Assembly (NCBI GenBank): GCA_003415625.1
Contig: PYIU01000008.1
Coordinates: 2,976,001 to 3,040,000 of the forward strand
Origin: Aquanectria penicillioides
Lineage: Eukaryota; Ascomycota; Sordariomycetes; Hypocreales; Nectriaceae
DNA length: 64,000 bases
Direction of reading: 5' to 3'
Shown here: in pieces, positions 12,529 to 24,468 of the stretch
How the letters are laid out: each line of letters opens with the position of its first letter
Numbering within the stretch: position 1 is the stretch's first letter
Notes under the pieces: model-generated
The model's input: only the letters and a program-made list of their open reading frames with translations
Databases searched by the model: none
Told to the model about the DNA's origin: nothing
Translations under genes and position numbers: made by a program

Positions 12529-13930
12529 GTGAATCACGCTTTTGAATACACAGCAACCTTCAATTTCTCATATGAGGCTGAGGCGGTCCCACGTAGAGAT
12601 AAGGCTCTCTCGGCTCCCATTTTTGAGCTCATCAGGCCACGAGATAATCCTTCAACTTCCAAGTCCTCCCAGTATCGAGAAGATTATATCCCATTCCAAC
12701 GTGTTTCCTTTCTTAGTCAGGCCCCATTTAATGAGAATTCGCTATCCCATTTATCCATGAGGAGTACCGAACCCGAGATAGAGAGTGAACTTTAAGCCTC
12801 TACCGAGCGAAGGACTAACATCTTCGACACCATCAAAACTAGCATCAATGCCGATCACGTCGCTGGTGACAGCAACTCGAAGCTATTGGTAGCCTGCGAA
12901 AGCGGCTTTACACAGACCGTTCGACGACTCATAGGGCCCGCTACAAACATCGATACCGAGGATAGCATTGGTCGAACTCCAAAGGCTTGGGCCGTGTCGC
13001 AGCGACACCTCGGCATTATTGCCTCGCTCCTTGAAAATGGGGTTAGTGTTGAAGCGCGGGGTGAGGTAGGCGGTGCTCCATTTCTAGTAACGGCACAAAG
13101 TCGCAACCTGTCGAGCGCAAAACGTCTAATTGAGTCGGGTGCCGATATTTCACAAAAGGAACTATCCGGATGATACATCCTTATCGCTCGCAATAGATTC
13201 TAGAAATGATCAAATGTTCCAATTTCTGGCTCAACACACCCCTACAGCGAATTTAAGACTGGAGCTACTATTTGCTGCAAAACGAAATTCCTAGATGTTG
13301 GTTGAGCTGTTACTAAGAAGCGGTTTTTTTAATATTCAGATGAAAAATATCAATGGCAGAACGCCACTATTTTTCACAGTCGAGAATGATAGTAGCGTTG
13401 TGACTCGCGAGTTTCTCGAAAACGGAGCCGATGTCAACGCTAAGGATAGGAATGGAAGAACGCCGATTTCATAGGCAGCCAGCTATGGGGACCCCAATAC
13501 CATGAAGCTCTTGGTTGAACATGGAGCTCAGATAGACACCAAAGACGAAAATAGACGAATCCCGGTATCCTGTGCGGTATCGAATGTCGAATCGGCCGCA
13601 GTCGGAATGTTACTGTCTATTGATGCCGACATCGAATCCAAGGATAGTCAGGGTCAGACACCTCTTTACTGGGCCCTGAGAATACGTAATGAGCAAGCAT
13701 CAAAGTTACTGGTTGAAAATGGCGCCGATTTAGAGGCAAAGAACAATCGAGGGACATCCCTCATCCAAGCAGCGATTGAGTCTGAGGATGGAACTGCTCT
13801 AGCAACACTTCTTCGCGGCGGAGTTGATCTAGCAGAGCCAACAGTTGACCCCAAAGATGTTAATCCTCCATCACCTTTCGATGAAACATCGAGTTATCAT
13901 GGCTCTGATGGGTATGTCCAGTTTGACTAG
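12529..13930 (+). pseudogene. Ankyrin-repeat pseudogene
   Basis: A continuous protein sense runs through this stretch but is interrupted repeatedly. Frame one covers 12529-13173, with an in-frame TAA at 12793. The sense then shifts by one base near 13170 and continues in another frame to 13930, with TAG stops at 13292 and 13472. Ankyrin units are clear: VACESGFTQTVRRLIG, TPLFFTVENDSSVVTREFL, MKLLVEHGAQIDTKDENRR, TPLYWALRIRNEQASKLLV. The last codons form a Pro/Ser-rich tail. The frameshift has opposite sign to the one-base deficits seen elsewhere, and three stops cannot be explained by introns. The locus is therefore read as truly dead. It lies 500 bp downstream of the NLR-like gene and may be a decayed relative or a former NLR module. 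Confidence 0.75.
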
Positions 13931-14058
13931 GAAGCACCCGATCTAAGATTGGGTCTCCACAAAACCTCGGTCAATCCTAGCAGCCCAACAAATGAAAAAG
14001 AAGTTTACAGAATGCTTAGCAAAACAGAAGTTCTGGTCGGAACGACTAATGCATTCGA

Positions 14059-15600
14059 TTACTCTGTTTGCAAAGACTTTCTCAAGAAAACTTGGAAAAT
14101 CTCGGCATTGACGCCTTGACAGTATTTTCCTGGGGCTCCCAAATTGTATTGGAATCCGTTCATAACATGCACCATGGATACGGAGAGTTGGGCAGCATCA
14201 CTGTTAAAGAGTGTAAATTGGAGGGAGTAGAAGAAGAGCTTAAAGATACACCACACAAGTCGGTTTGACACTGCTCGGATGTCTATCGAAGCATTCTCAT
14301 GGCTTTGCTCTACAGCTTTGCTCTACATTCCGGCAGAATCCACAAGCAAAGCTGTCAAGTGACGCACCAGCCAACTCGTATAAGTCCACAACCGAAAAGA
14401 AAATCGCCATCACTTTTCGGGCCATCAAACTATCGCCTGAACCTCTTTCTCTTATATCGGACGCCCAGATTAGTGAAGGAAACTACTGGACAAGATTGTT
14501 TCAATCTGCGATAGTTGCCTGGCAGAGCATCCCTTCGTCTTGGGGGAGCGGACTATTATACGATGCAATGGTTCGACTGGCCGGTGTTGAGAGATACTAT
14601 GAATTGACTAAAAGAAACCTAACAAAAGGTAATCATCCTGTTTGGCTTTTATACAGCATTTATACCCAAACGTTGGAATCAGGAAGAAAACTGCATCCAG
14701 TGGCACTTGGAGCAGACCTCCGAAATTACCGACCCTCAGGAAGTAGTTGGTCTGACAAAGGAACTAGTCAAGGGCCTAGGTCCCTCAGACTTTTCAAGTC
14801 TGAGTTGTCTTTTAGGTTGGCACGAAAATGCGAGCATCCAACTTGGCACACATCGGTCGGCGGATGCGGCTTAAAGTACTCACCTACAAGATCTAACATG
14901 GAGCCGCCTTCCTAAGTTGAAGAAGACATTGCGGCCGAAGGCATGGGCAATCACTAGCCAATTTGTTGTAACGATAACACCAATCCAGCTCGCCGCACAA
15001 GCAACGAAAGAGTCTGAATATCCATCAACCGTTACACGATTCGACCCAGCTGGCCACTACAATCAGGCAGTAAATGAGCACAGGAGGAAGGTTGGACTCG
15101 TCGTTGATGACGATACACAGCAAAAGCTTGGCTAGTTCCTTTACTCAGTCTGCTCCTCCACGCGTGCCACAAATACTTCGAATACTTTTAGGGTAGCAGA
15201 GTGCAGGGCCAGATCCCGGTTGCTGAAGTAAAGGAGGACGGCGCGACTTCCTCCATTGGCTGCTAATATGGGTTGCCTTGGCCTGTTGCTAGAACATCAG
15301 ATTGCCGCAGCCAAGGCCTCCAAAGCGGTCAATGTAAGTTCAAAGAATCAAACATCTAGATAATTACCCACTCACTCTACATGCAGTGAAATCGCACGCC
15401 TGAAGGATCCAAACTATAATTTCAGTTTGATTGCCCAGACGATTACAAAACGGTCAATTTTGGAGACGGGAGCCGAAAGAGAGACTATTGCTCTAACTCG
15501 AGTCCCTTCAGATGGTGCTGTTATCATATTTGAGTCTTCCAAGCAATTTTCGAGCATCAAGAGGTGGGTCAGAAACGGCCATCTCCAAATTAGGTTATAA
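14059..15600 (+). pseudogene. Broken fungal hypothetical gene
   Basis: Several plus-strand segments look like parts of one protein. They are 14068-14268 (NLGIDALTVFSWGSQIVLES), 14265-14770 (including TFRAIKLSPEPLSLISDAQ and GNYWTRLFQSAIVAWQSIP), 14917-15135 (PSTVTRFDPAGHYNQAVNEH) and, after an intron at about 15331-15387, a C-terminal exon to a TAA at about 15600 (GAVIIFESSKQFSSIKRW). The segments lie in different frames and stops such as the TAG at about 15133 interrupt them. The donor GTAAG and acceptor TGCAG around the last intron are well preserved, so the locus is recognisable but not translatable as it stands. I recognise no domain. It sits between an ankyrin pseudogene and a membrane-protein remnant in the decayed left arm. 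Confidence 0.4.
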
Positions 15601-15839
15601 TTTTTCATGTTCTGCTTGTCGGGTCTGAGTTTTACAGTACATTGTCCTTCCAGCCATCTACCTTAGGTAGAACATCCGTTTGAAGTTTTTATTCGAATCG
15701 CTCCGTTTCAATGATGATGAAAGTTTTTAATCACTACTCCCATCATGCTATTCGAATGGAACTAAGGTGCTAACGAATCGAAAATAACCCTGTATTCGTC
15801 CCTATGGATAGGCATCTCAAAGTTTTAGTCATCTCGAAT

Positions 15840-16557
15840 TGCTGTATGACACTCCTGCCCCCCCTCTACCAGCTCTGGAGGCTGCAGGCTATTTCCACTG
15901 ACATGTGCAGATCTCAAGTAGCAGTCTCCAGGAGCTCCACTGGAATAGGCACTTGCTATGTTTGCCCATCGAGGAATGTACGTGACGCTTCAACATGCCG
16001 TGCTTCGATTTGGGTGTCGTCGGTTCCCAATTTCGCATGTCTCCATGCAGCTGTTGAAATTTGTAGCGAACACCGACAAAAATGGTTCAACATCGTCGAT
16101 ATTTGCAGTACAATGCACGGTGAATACTGTCTTCCCAGATGCTTCCTATCTGTCAGTGCGTTTGTGGTTGTGCTCGGATTATCGAACTAAACGTACTTTG
16201 ATTTCCTGACGTGTATGGGCTCCCTAATGTTTTAAATGGTAGACCTAAACATCCATTTGTGAGAAATGAGACGCTAGTTGTAGCATGCAGTTCATGAAAC
16301 TTCTGATTCATGTCGCTGTATTCGTTCGCTAGAATTCTAGTCCCTATGGCCAAGCCAACGACCGCAAAGGACAGAACGACGATTGTGACAAATAGTATTG
16401 GCATTGATAGAAAGCAACTGAATTTGACTACGTTTATTTGTCGTTCTCGCGTGTGAGACTCTGTTGGCGGAAAGCCATGTGGGTTGTTATCATCTGGTTG
16501 ACGCACAACGGCCGAGACATGAGTCTGCGGATGCCGTAGTTGCTCAGTAGGCTTCAA
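15840..16557 (-). pseudogene. Type II membrane protein with Cys-rich PAN/apple- or WSC-like ectodomain, broken
   Basis: From about 16557 the minus strand encodes a hydrophilic N-terminus and one strong membrane segment (PILFVTIVVLSFAVVGLAIG). A stretch with a plausible intron (GTACGT donor, CTGACAG acceptor near 16150) follows. The continuation reads as a Cys-rich ectodomain: SCMETC, a Cys before SVTYIPRWANIASAY, and GAPGDCYLRSAHV. This Cys spacing and the final CYL motif are like the PAN/apple- or WSC-like modules often found in fungal single-pass surface proteins. A TGA interrupts the ectodomain near 15989, one transition away from CGA (Arg), and the splice phase does not close cleanly. It would be a single-pass surface protein with a lectin-like or adhesive ectodomain. 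The family assignment is by pattern only. Confidence 0.4.
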
Positions 16558-17540
16558 CGATCGCGGCCGGCTGTATGCATGAATTCCTTCAAAAATTATC
16601 TACCTCAGGCGTAGCAGTGAGAGCCACTTCGGGCGAATCACAAGACTTGACGACGTAGGCCCGACAACCCGTACAGGCTGTTCGATAATGAAAGCTCTAG
16701 AAGACTTACTGAGGTAGCCATAGCATAATATCACGGATGGTGTGAGTGACTGATGCTAGACGAGCCTCTGCATTGAAACTCCGCATACAATTGTCAACTG
16801 TAAGGTTAAGATCCTAGCAGCCGCTCTAGTCGAACTTGTTTGGCATTTGGATTTGGATGACAACATCGGCTGTCAGGGTAAGATTGAATCCCCAGCAGAG
16901 GCACATATCTGATTATGAATACCCCTTTATAGCACACTGCATTTCACATTGAAAGTAGGAAGGCCTCCTGAGGACTGTTTGCCATCAATCGGCGCGGCAC
17001 TACTCAGCACCACAGAGCTGCTGGACCACCTTGGCTGATGAAATCCGGCACTCTTCAGGGCATAAGCTTAACAATAGGCTTCCAGAATGTCTGTTTGGAC
17101 AGCTATCCGTGTAAGAACAAAATCAGATGTGGCTGGGGGCTGCCTCGGCTCAGCCGCAGGTTGATTATAATTGCTGGTTGCCTAGTAGTTTGCACACTAG
17201 GGATTTCTAGGGTATCGGCTAAACCGATGCACATTCGTTTCAGAGCCAAATGATTCTGAAACAGGTGGCATTGGGCAGAGCTACTAGTGTGGCTGCATCA
17301 TTTGGAGTGATTAGTTTTTTCGGCTGTAAGACGGCATGTGGTTGCGTTGCATCAAGCGCTACGTAGTCAGCCGCCTTGGGCCCATCCGGATGTCATCCGT
17401 AGGAGAGACGCTTTATCAGCTGTCAGCGGTCTCTTTCGCGCTCAATGCATTTTCAAAGGACAGATGAGGGGCCGGATGTGTGAATTCAATCAGACCAGTC
17501 ATCGTTGGTGGTGACCAACAATACATATCATCTCCTCACG
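16558..17540. other. No supported gene
   Basis: No open frame with convincing protein sense on either strand. It separates two decayed loci. Confidence 0.4.
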
Positions 17541-18010
17541 CTGTGAAAATCAAGTCGAATACAACCGTTTTGGCATGTGTCAGCATTTTGGATTGAGTAC
17601 CGGTATTCACGTAGGTATTCTGGAATATCCACTACAATTTTCTATTGGTCCATCAACGACCGCGATGGATGTCTAGAACTCTTCCAACCGTTTGATGACA
17701 TCCGAAAACTTGCATTCCGCCACGAATCCTATTGGTCTAACGTAATGCGGGAGGCAACATCATGCCCATCACAAAAAGAGAAGTTATCTTAGCAAGCAAC
17801 TCAATTGGTCCCCTAGGTCCAATTCAAAAATTTACACAACTAGTGCGCGTTGCATTACATTGCGCCCCCAAGGAAGTCCTACGCCATGCCTGCAAAACAG
17901 AGATCCGCCACTTGGCCAAAAAGCCGTCAACAAGCCCATTCACGTACTACTATAGGCCTAAAGTTGACAGGATGACGAGAGCCTGCAACCACGTTGGCTG
18001 GCTGTTTTAA
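17541..18010 (+). pseudogene. Hypothetical protein fragment, one base short
   Basis: The first frame (from about 17556 to 17792) contains FWIEYRYSRRYSG, FYWSINDRDGCLELFQPFDD and REATSCPSQKEK. The second frame (17762-18010) continues with PIQKFTQLVRVALHCAPKE, ACKTEIRHLAKK and TYYYRPKVDRMTRACNHVGW. The frames join smoothly if the A5 run at 17773-17777 is read as A6. The composition is that of a real protein, but no family was recognised and no upstream exon or start was found. It is probably a 3' fragment of a longer gene. Confidence 0.35.
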
Positions 18011-18419
18011 CCCCGAGAACTCACCGAAAACACGATACCATTGCCCGGTGCCTAGGATCTTGGCATGACTGGTTCTCAAGTATCCCGATCCCTAAAGTAG
18101 GAGGCCAAATAGTGTCAGCTATGAAAGATGGGGCTTAGGTAAGGGATTATTACTTGGCCTTGACTGGGCTATGTTGGCCGATGCATACGTTGCAGCCTCG
18201 GGATGTTCAAAGAAAGTCAATCTTCAGATTTTGAAGTCCTTAAAAGAATAGACAAGGGCCATTTAGAATTCGACACCTTTGGTTCTAACTTCATCGCAAT
18301 CCATTACAATAATAGATGTCTTGATCATTCTAACTATATTCATTATTCAGAATGAGCCCATCTGGCCTCTTGACGATTACGATTATCACGGTTACGCCAG
18401 TTCAGATGTTACTCCTATA

Positions 18420-19425
18420 CGGTAACACTCAGGCCATAAACTTGAGCAAAATATTGGTTGTAAACCCCAAGTGTCCAATAATGAACTTATTTCTACTACT
18501 TTGCACCTAGGCCCGAATCAAAAACAGATCGGCAGATTCAGCAGTTCCACTTCGTGGACTTTCTTTCCGCTAGGCCACACACAGCCAATCGATATTTTAT
18601 AAAAATGCGCAAGAAATGAGTAACAACAGTCCTTAGTATAAATGCTAACCTGCAATTTATGCTTCATCAGAATTGCCCTCAGATACTGATCGAAAGCCGA
18701 TTTTATTGACAGGCCCATCTGATAGCCGAGCGCCGAAGGATTCTGGCGTGGAGGCTGCATATTGATGGGCTACTTTCTAATAGTTCTCTAGTTTCTCTAG
18801 AAGCCCTATTTGGTTAATATCAAGAGACGGATTGTTATCAACTCAGAGTTGTTGATGACTTCGACAGGTAAATACCCCCTGGTCACTGATACATTATAGG
18901 TCCTTTGGCACTCTGATGCCCAGCCACTTAACTAGGCTCCAAACAGTTGGGTTTTTTTTCACCTACCTTGTACCCATGCCGTTCCGATCAAACCCAATAT
19001 ATACAATAGCTTCAGTACAGGGTAACTATAGTCCACCTGATTCCAAGCATATATTTTTTTTGGCATGATGAACCGAGCTACTTGAAGAATAGGATCTGAT
19101 CGATTTTCAACGTCCGCCACCCTATACTTGTCAGGTATACAGCGCAAACGGTTTTTTTTTGGACCATTATTTAGTACTTGGTCTATTTTAGGAAAACTGC
19201 TTGGTTGAGACCCAATTCGGAAACCTCCATCCCAGACCTTGAGCTCATGCCGGTTAGTGAGTATCCTGTTGATCATACTATTGATATCTTGCACAGGATT
19301 TGATAAGCGCTACTGAGATACAACAGCACAACTACTATCCCCAATGAATATGCCGGGATTGCAGAGAAAATCAAGGCAAGAAAGAGACACCATCGTCTAT
19401 GAATGAAGCGTTCTGACCTAACCAT
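18420..19425 (-). pseudogene. Membrane-anchored hypothetical protein with RIP-type stops
   Basis: ATG at 19425 opens a protein with one N-terminal membrane segment (CLFLALIFSAIPAYSLGIVV). If the A3 run at 19299-19301 is read as A4, it runs directly into an exon of about 110 residues (18959-19294) ending at a GTAGGT donor. The next exon reads LPVEVINNSELITIRLLILTK, is then interrupted by four TAG codons (complement at 18806, 18797, 18788 and 18770), and continues as MQPPRQNPSALGYQMGLSIK to about 18690, followed by a further intron. Each TAG is a single G-to-A change from TGG (Trp) in TpG context, as repeat-induced point mutation produces. The family is unknown; the length suggests a protein of more than 250 residues. 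Confidence 0.45.
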
Positions 19426-19852
19426 TTATCATCACAGAGAACTAACAACTATTCCATCACTTGCCTAATAAGTTACTTGCATAGTAAGTGACATTGACGC
19501 ATTGACTCGTATGACGCCAAAGTCTGACCCTAGTCGTGTACGGAAGTCCAAATCCGTTACATGGGATGAGGTTGCAATGAGATGGAGAAAACAGCCTTCG
19601 GCTCCGCAATGATCGTCGCTGTTGCCGACCAACATGATCGGCAGACGAATCACCCTCCACAATATAGAATGCGGGGAAGTACTTTTCGGTACGTCATTCA
19701 ACCGATTTCCCCGAGTTCCTCTCGTCCATGATTCGATCCTGGAGTATGTTGGCTTGTTGAAATGCCCCAGGTTACGATCGGATCCTAAAATTAACACACA
19801 TTTTTCGAATATCGACTAATCTTGATCTACGTCCTAACCAAATTCCTACACA
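19426..19852. other. Upstream region between a remnant and the ACS gene
   Basis: No coding frame is supported. It contains the promoter of the transporter starting at 19853, but no specific site was recognised. Confidence 0.35.
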
Positions 19853-21626
19853 ATGGACCAAAAGAGATCTATCGAACTGGACGAACACCCGTCTAACACC
19901 GGCCCGAAACAGTTTGAGATAGATCATGCCCCTCAACCTACCTCTGATGACCCGGCGCCTGAGTTTTGGGCTGCCCACTTCAGCAGCCAGAGCGATGTAT
20001 GGAAAGAGCAGCTTGAGAGGCGTCTTCTCCGAAAGGTTGATGCTCACCTCTTACCGACCCTTATTGTAATGTATCTTCTCAACTTCCTCGACCGCTCAAA
20101 CTTAGCTCAGGCCCGGCAGGGCTCACTCGAGAAGGACCTGAAAATGAGGGGTACAGACTTCAACCTCGCCACGTCCATTTTCTTCGTGGGCTACCTCATC
20201 ATGCAACTACCGTCCAACCTGCTACTAACCCGGGTCCGGCCCTCACTATATCTCGGCGCCTCATGTTGTCTCTGGGGCGTTGTTTCAACATGCAATGCAG
20301 CGGCAGACAGCTTCAAGCACCTCGTCGTTATTCGGTTTTTTCTCGGGTTCGTTGAAGCGCCGTTTTTCCCTGGTGCGATTTTCTTGATGAGCTCCTGGTA
20401 TACACGCGCCGAACTCACCCGGCGAATCTCCTGGTTTTACTCAGGCAACGCTCTGGCCCAGATGTTCGGTGGGCTTCTCGGAGCTGCCATTCTTAGCGGC
20501 CTGGATAACGTAAAAGGTCTTGCGGGCTGGAGATGGCTGTTTATCATTGTGAGTATTCAACTCTAGGTCAAAGTGACTGCTCAATATTTTGGTCCTTGGC
20601 TAACTAACCGCAAATAGGAAGGCGTAGTGGCTATCGGATTCGCCTTTGTGGTTACCGTCATCCTCCCAAACTATCCTTACTCGACCCGTTGGCTCACGGT
20701 TGAAGAAAAGGCATTTGCTGCGTGGAGACTGCTTGATGATATCAATGAGCTCGACAAATCAAATGATATCACGGCATGGGAGGGCGTGAAACTGGCTGTC
20801 CGTGACTACCGGCTGTATTTGTTCACTCTAATGCAGCACACTTCACTGCTAGCGCAGACGTTTCAGTACTTCTTTCCTACCATCGTTGGGACCCTGGGAT
20901 ATGGGAAAATTGTTACGCTGTGGCTGACAGCACCAGTCTGGGTAAGTATTTCCAGCGCGATACCCCTGTTTGCTTAAGAGGCTGTGGTTAACATGGCCCT
21001 TCTAATAGTTTGCCACTTTTCTGTTTTCTGTGTGCGTCACATGGTCATCTGCAAGATCAAAGGATCGATCATTGCACATTATTGGGCTGATGATTATCGC
21101 GGCTATTGGAAACGCAATCGCAGCTGGTTCAAGTAATGTTGGCGCACGTTTCTTTGCAATGTTTCTGATGCCAATCGGTGCAGTATCTGGCTGTGAGTTA
21201 TTTTCTTCTTCTTAAATCCGCCCTACAAGTTTGAATTTTGAAACAGGGGCTTATAATCATTTACCTTCCTTGCTAGATCAAATCATTGTCTCCTGGATCG
21301 CCAACTCATTCCCTCGCCCGCTCGTCAAGCGCTCCGCCGCGATCGCGATTGGAAACATGATTGGCAATACAGCAACTATTTACGGGTCATACATGTATCC
21401 CAGCTCAACAGGGCCTCAGTATGTGCCCGGAGGCAGTGCAAACGCGGCCATATGTATTTTGGTCGCTGTTTTGGCATTGATATTGCGGTATTTGCACATC
21501 TGGGAGAATAAGAAGCTGGAGAGTGCTGAGACGGAGGCTCCTGAAACAATTCATCGGTCCAAAAAGGAGTCTGCGACTGCCGAAGACTTAGATGTCAGGG
21601 CTGCGGGCTTCAGATACGTGTATTGA
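19853..21626 (+). CDS. MFS transporter, anion:cation symporter (Dal5/allantoate permease type)
   Basis: Four exons (19853-20548, 20618-20941, 21009-21192, 21277-21626) join in phase to a 517-residue protein. Introns have good GT-AG ends and the first has a CTAAC branch site. The sequence starts with a hydrophilic tail of about 70 residues. ACS-type signatures follow: LPTLIVMYLLNFLDRSNLAQ in TM1, then LIMQLPSNLLLTRVRPS, FLGFVEAPFFPGAIFLMSSW and AGWRWLFII, and 12 predicted TM segments in two halves. ACS members import small organic anions such as allantoate, nicotinate, pantothenate or tartrate across the plasma membrane; the substrate here cannot be read from sequence. The gene is convergent with the HET gene, only about 130 bp downstream. 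Confidence 0.9.
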
Positions 21627-21758
21627 GTACAAGGCAATCGTTTCTACTCAGGGGGGAGATGGATCCTCGAATTATACACCTCGTGAGATCGCAGGCCAAC
21701 ACCACTGGCTACCCTCATAGCATCCAAAATTTTGTCTTTAGCACAACTAAATGTGCTC

Positions 21759-24130
21759 TCAACCTAAAATAAGAGAAATATCTACCTTCTTGAGGCCCTC
21801 CCATACACTCCTCTTGACTCGTCCCACTCCTTTGCGATATGCGACACCGTCCTCCCATTTAACCCAGAGAACATTATAGAATGACCAAGTCTCCGCCTCA
21901 ACCGGCTGAGGATCTGTAAAGTGCAGTCCGCGAGATACTGCCACGATATCACAAAGAACTCCGTTTGGTTCTATCGTCCAGATGTTGTCCAAATCCTCTC
22001 GAGTGTCAACGCTCAACTCTCCAACTTCCTCCCCTTCCTCATTCCTAAGCATTGCGGTGACGCCGAGTATAAGTCCAAACATGGGCACCACGAATTTGTT
22101 GGATCCTATATAAGACACCGCGCGATCAACAGTCGTATTGTTCCTGGGTTTGGCTGCCCACATGCTTGCTTGTTGCGTCTCGGCGCAGAGATACCTGCCA
22201 TATTTCTGCCCCGGTTCCATTTCTGGTTTTAATTCGGTACCGAAAGGAACTGGGTGAGAAAACTTGATGGATGGGCATGTTTCATGTTTATAGTAGTAAG
22301 TCGTCTGCAGCTGCTCATAAGAAACCTCGCACTCAGGGTCATTGATGACTGAAGAGAACTCCTTTTCGGTTTCTTTCTTCTCTTTGATTCTTCTGGCCTC
22401 CATTATCGGGTCTTCCATCTTGAACTCCCAACCCTTTGGAAGGTCACTTTGCCTGCCCATGTATTGAGCCTTGTAATCATGCCATTCATTCTGGAACGCT
22501 AGAATGCGAGGCGGGGAGTCCTTTCGGTCCTTGAGATACCATGTCAGCATCGGGATTACCTGAAATGGATTCCAGTGGGCTCTCGACCACTGAAATGGCG
22601 GATTCTTCATATAACACGCAGATGTCCAAGCATGATTATCCAGATACCCTTTGCAAGCCTCCCAAGTCCAACTAGGAGGTCCATCTACAGCTGGGCTACT
22701 GGGCAGCCGCCGTGTAAGTCTGTTACTCCCCGAGCGCCATAGCAGAGCTAGGTCAAAAAAGGATACAGGCAACCCGTGGATGATGCCTCGGGGGAAGGCC
22801 CCTTGCATTGCTGCAAATGAACTCGAAAAGGCAGCGTCCACGTCTTCGTTAAAGGTGAATTCTCGACTGCCGTATTGACTAATGACTTCGCATAAAATTG
22901 ACAAATCAGGAACGTTGAGAGAAATGTCATACGGAGACAAGTTATTTTTAATCTCGCCGCCATCAATTGACAAGTGCTTTGATGTGAGGTCATGCGGCGA
23001 GTCAACATCCTCGTAGTAGGTGTTTGTACGACAGATCCACCGCACAGTATTCCCGAAGAAAAGCAACTTTCGTGGTGAGAATATTTGCTCTTGCATTGTC
23101 CATCCGCGGGTTGTCCAAGGAGTGCCGCGAAGAATATCATCTTGTCGAATCATGAGGGTCACACTATCGGCCAATTTCAAGGTCGGATTCAGAATTCTTG
23201 GTTCAGACACATTTCTCAGCCCAGGGAGACCTACTGTGGCATTCTGTCCATCCGCGGCAATGATTGTGAAGGCTGAGTTCTCGAATATCGCTGCCATGTG
23301 GTTGATGTGCTCAGCAAGGCCGTCTTCGTCATCCTGGACGATACAAAGGGAGTCCACCCAAAGGTACCGCTGGCCCAAAATGGGCACCAACTTTATAGCA
23401 TTGATTATAGTCGCCGGAATCTCCCCTTCGAGTTCTTTAAGAATGCCTTCTCCCTGCAGCACTTGCACATTCTCCTTCTTCGTCTTGAGTGTGTGGACTT
23501 GGCCCCAGACGTAGCTGAGAGTGACGTATGTTGCATTTGGCGGGGGCGAAACTAGACACATCCTCTCGCAATCAATCAGATGTCCTATCGGGTGCTGCAA
23601 GGAGACGATATTTTCCGAGCACTTGGTTCCGTGGTATGCAGAACAGATCGATATCCACTGACGCAGCAATGCCGTATCAATGTAGTCTGGATCCAGTGTT
23701 CGGCCGAGCCCCATGCCTGGTGTTTGCGGTGCTCCTGAGCTGTTCGCAACCAGAATCTCAGAGGGCATGGCAGTCCATTCTTTTCCGTCCTCCATAAAGG
23801 TTACTTGGACTCTTAAACGGCCCCAACGAGCCTCTAGGGCCAGGCCAGTATATCGGGATGGGTCTTGGCCATCGAAGAAGGCAGTAACGAAAGGCTCATG
23901 ATAGTTGCATTGGGATTTCCCAAAAAATCTTTGGGACCTCCAAGTTTCCACTCTCGATGATCGTTTGATTCAACCACAGCGATCGGGTCGAAGTCCTCTA
24001 CGTCGTTTAGGCTCCTGACGTATCTGGCAGCGTCAAGCAAATCTTTGCAAATAGCGCACGAGGAAGACCGGGCTTCAGCGGGTACTTTCAGTGCCTTCAT
24101 TTCACTCGCCGTTGATTGGAAGACGAACAT
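21759..24130 (-). CDS. HET-domain (heterokaryon incompatibility) protein
   Basis: From ATG 24130 the first 70 residues include SSCAICKDLLDAARYV and EDFDPIAVVESNDHREWKL. The main frame (23951 to 21759) then carries the HET domain at about residues 190-340. Its three signature blocks are TYVTLSYVWGQ, RYLWVDSLCIVQDDEDG and TRGWTMQEQIFSPRKLLFFG. A C-terminal half of about 400 residues follows. No intron is needed. The two frames join only if the run complementary to A6 at 23922-23927 is one base longer, giving about 790 residues. HET proteins trigger programmed cell death after fusion of incompatible hyphae. The partner locus is unknown. If the missing base is real, translation would have to start downstream and the N-terminal module would be lost. 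Confidence 0.88.
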
Positions 24131-24468
24131 AAATGTGCATTCAACTCAACACCCCCAGAATACAGCGATGACTGTTGAGCGATTTAGCCACGTCTGATGC
24201 CACAGTAAGCACAAGTCATGTGACCTGAAACATCACGATCGTGTTGTGAGAGTGGATGCCTAGAAGAGGGCGTTGGGATAATCCAAGTGCATTTTGTTGC
24301 GCGAAGCTCCGGCAGGCTAACGATGCTGGGTTGCGGACTATGTGCGAACCATGACCAAAAAACACTGCGAGTTCGTGATGGCCGTCTTATTACCTTGTGA
24401 TCTGACGAATGCATTCCTTCAAATCCATCGAACAATACTATATGGCCTCTAAAACATCCCAATGGTCT
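24131..24468. other. Intergenic between HET and P450 genes
   Basis: No gene is seen. Both neighbours are on the minus strand, so this is the HET promoter and the P450 3' region. Confidence 0.4.

Noticed and set aside
15804..16190. 128-codon plus-strand frame
   Set aside because: Antisense to the Cys-rich ectodomain remnant; no recognisable domain on the plus strand.
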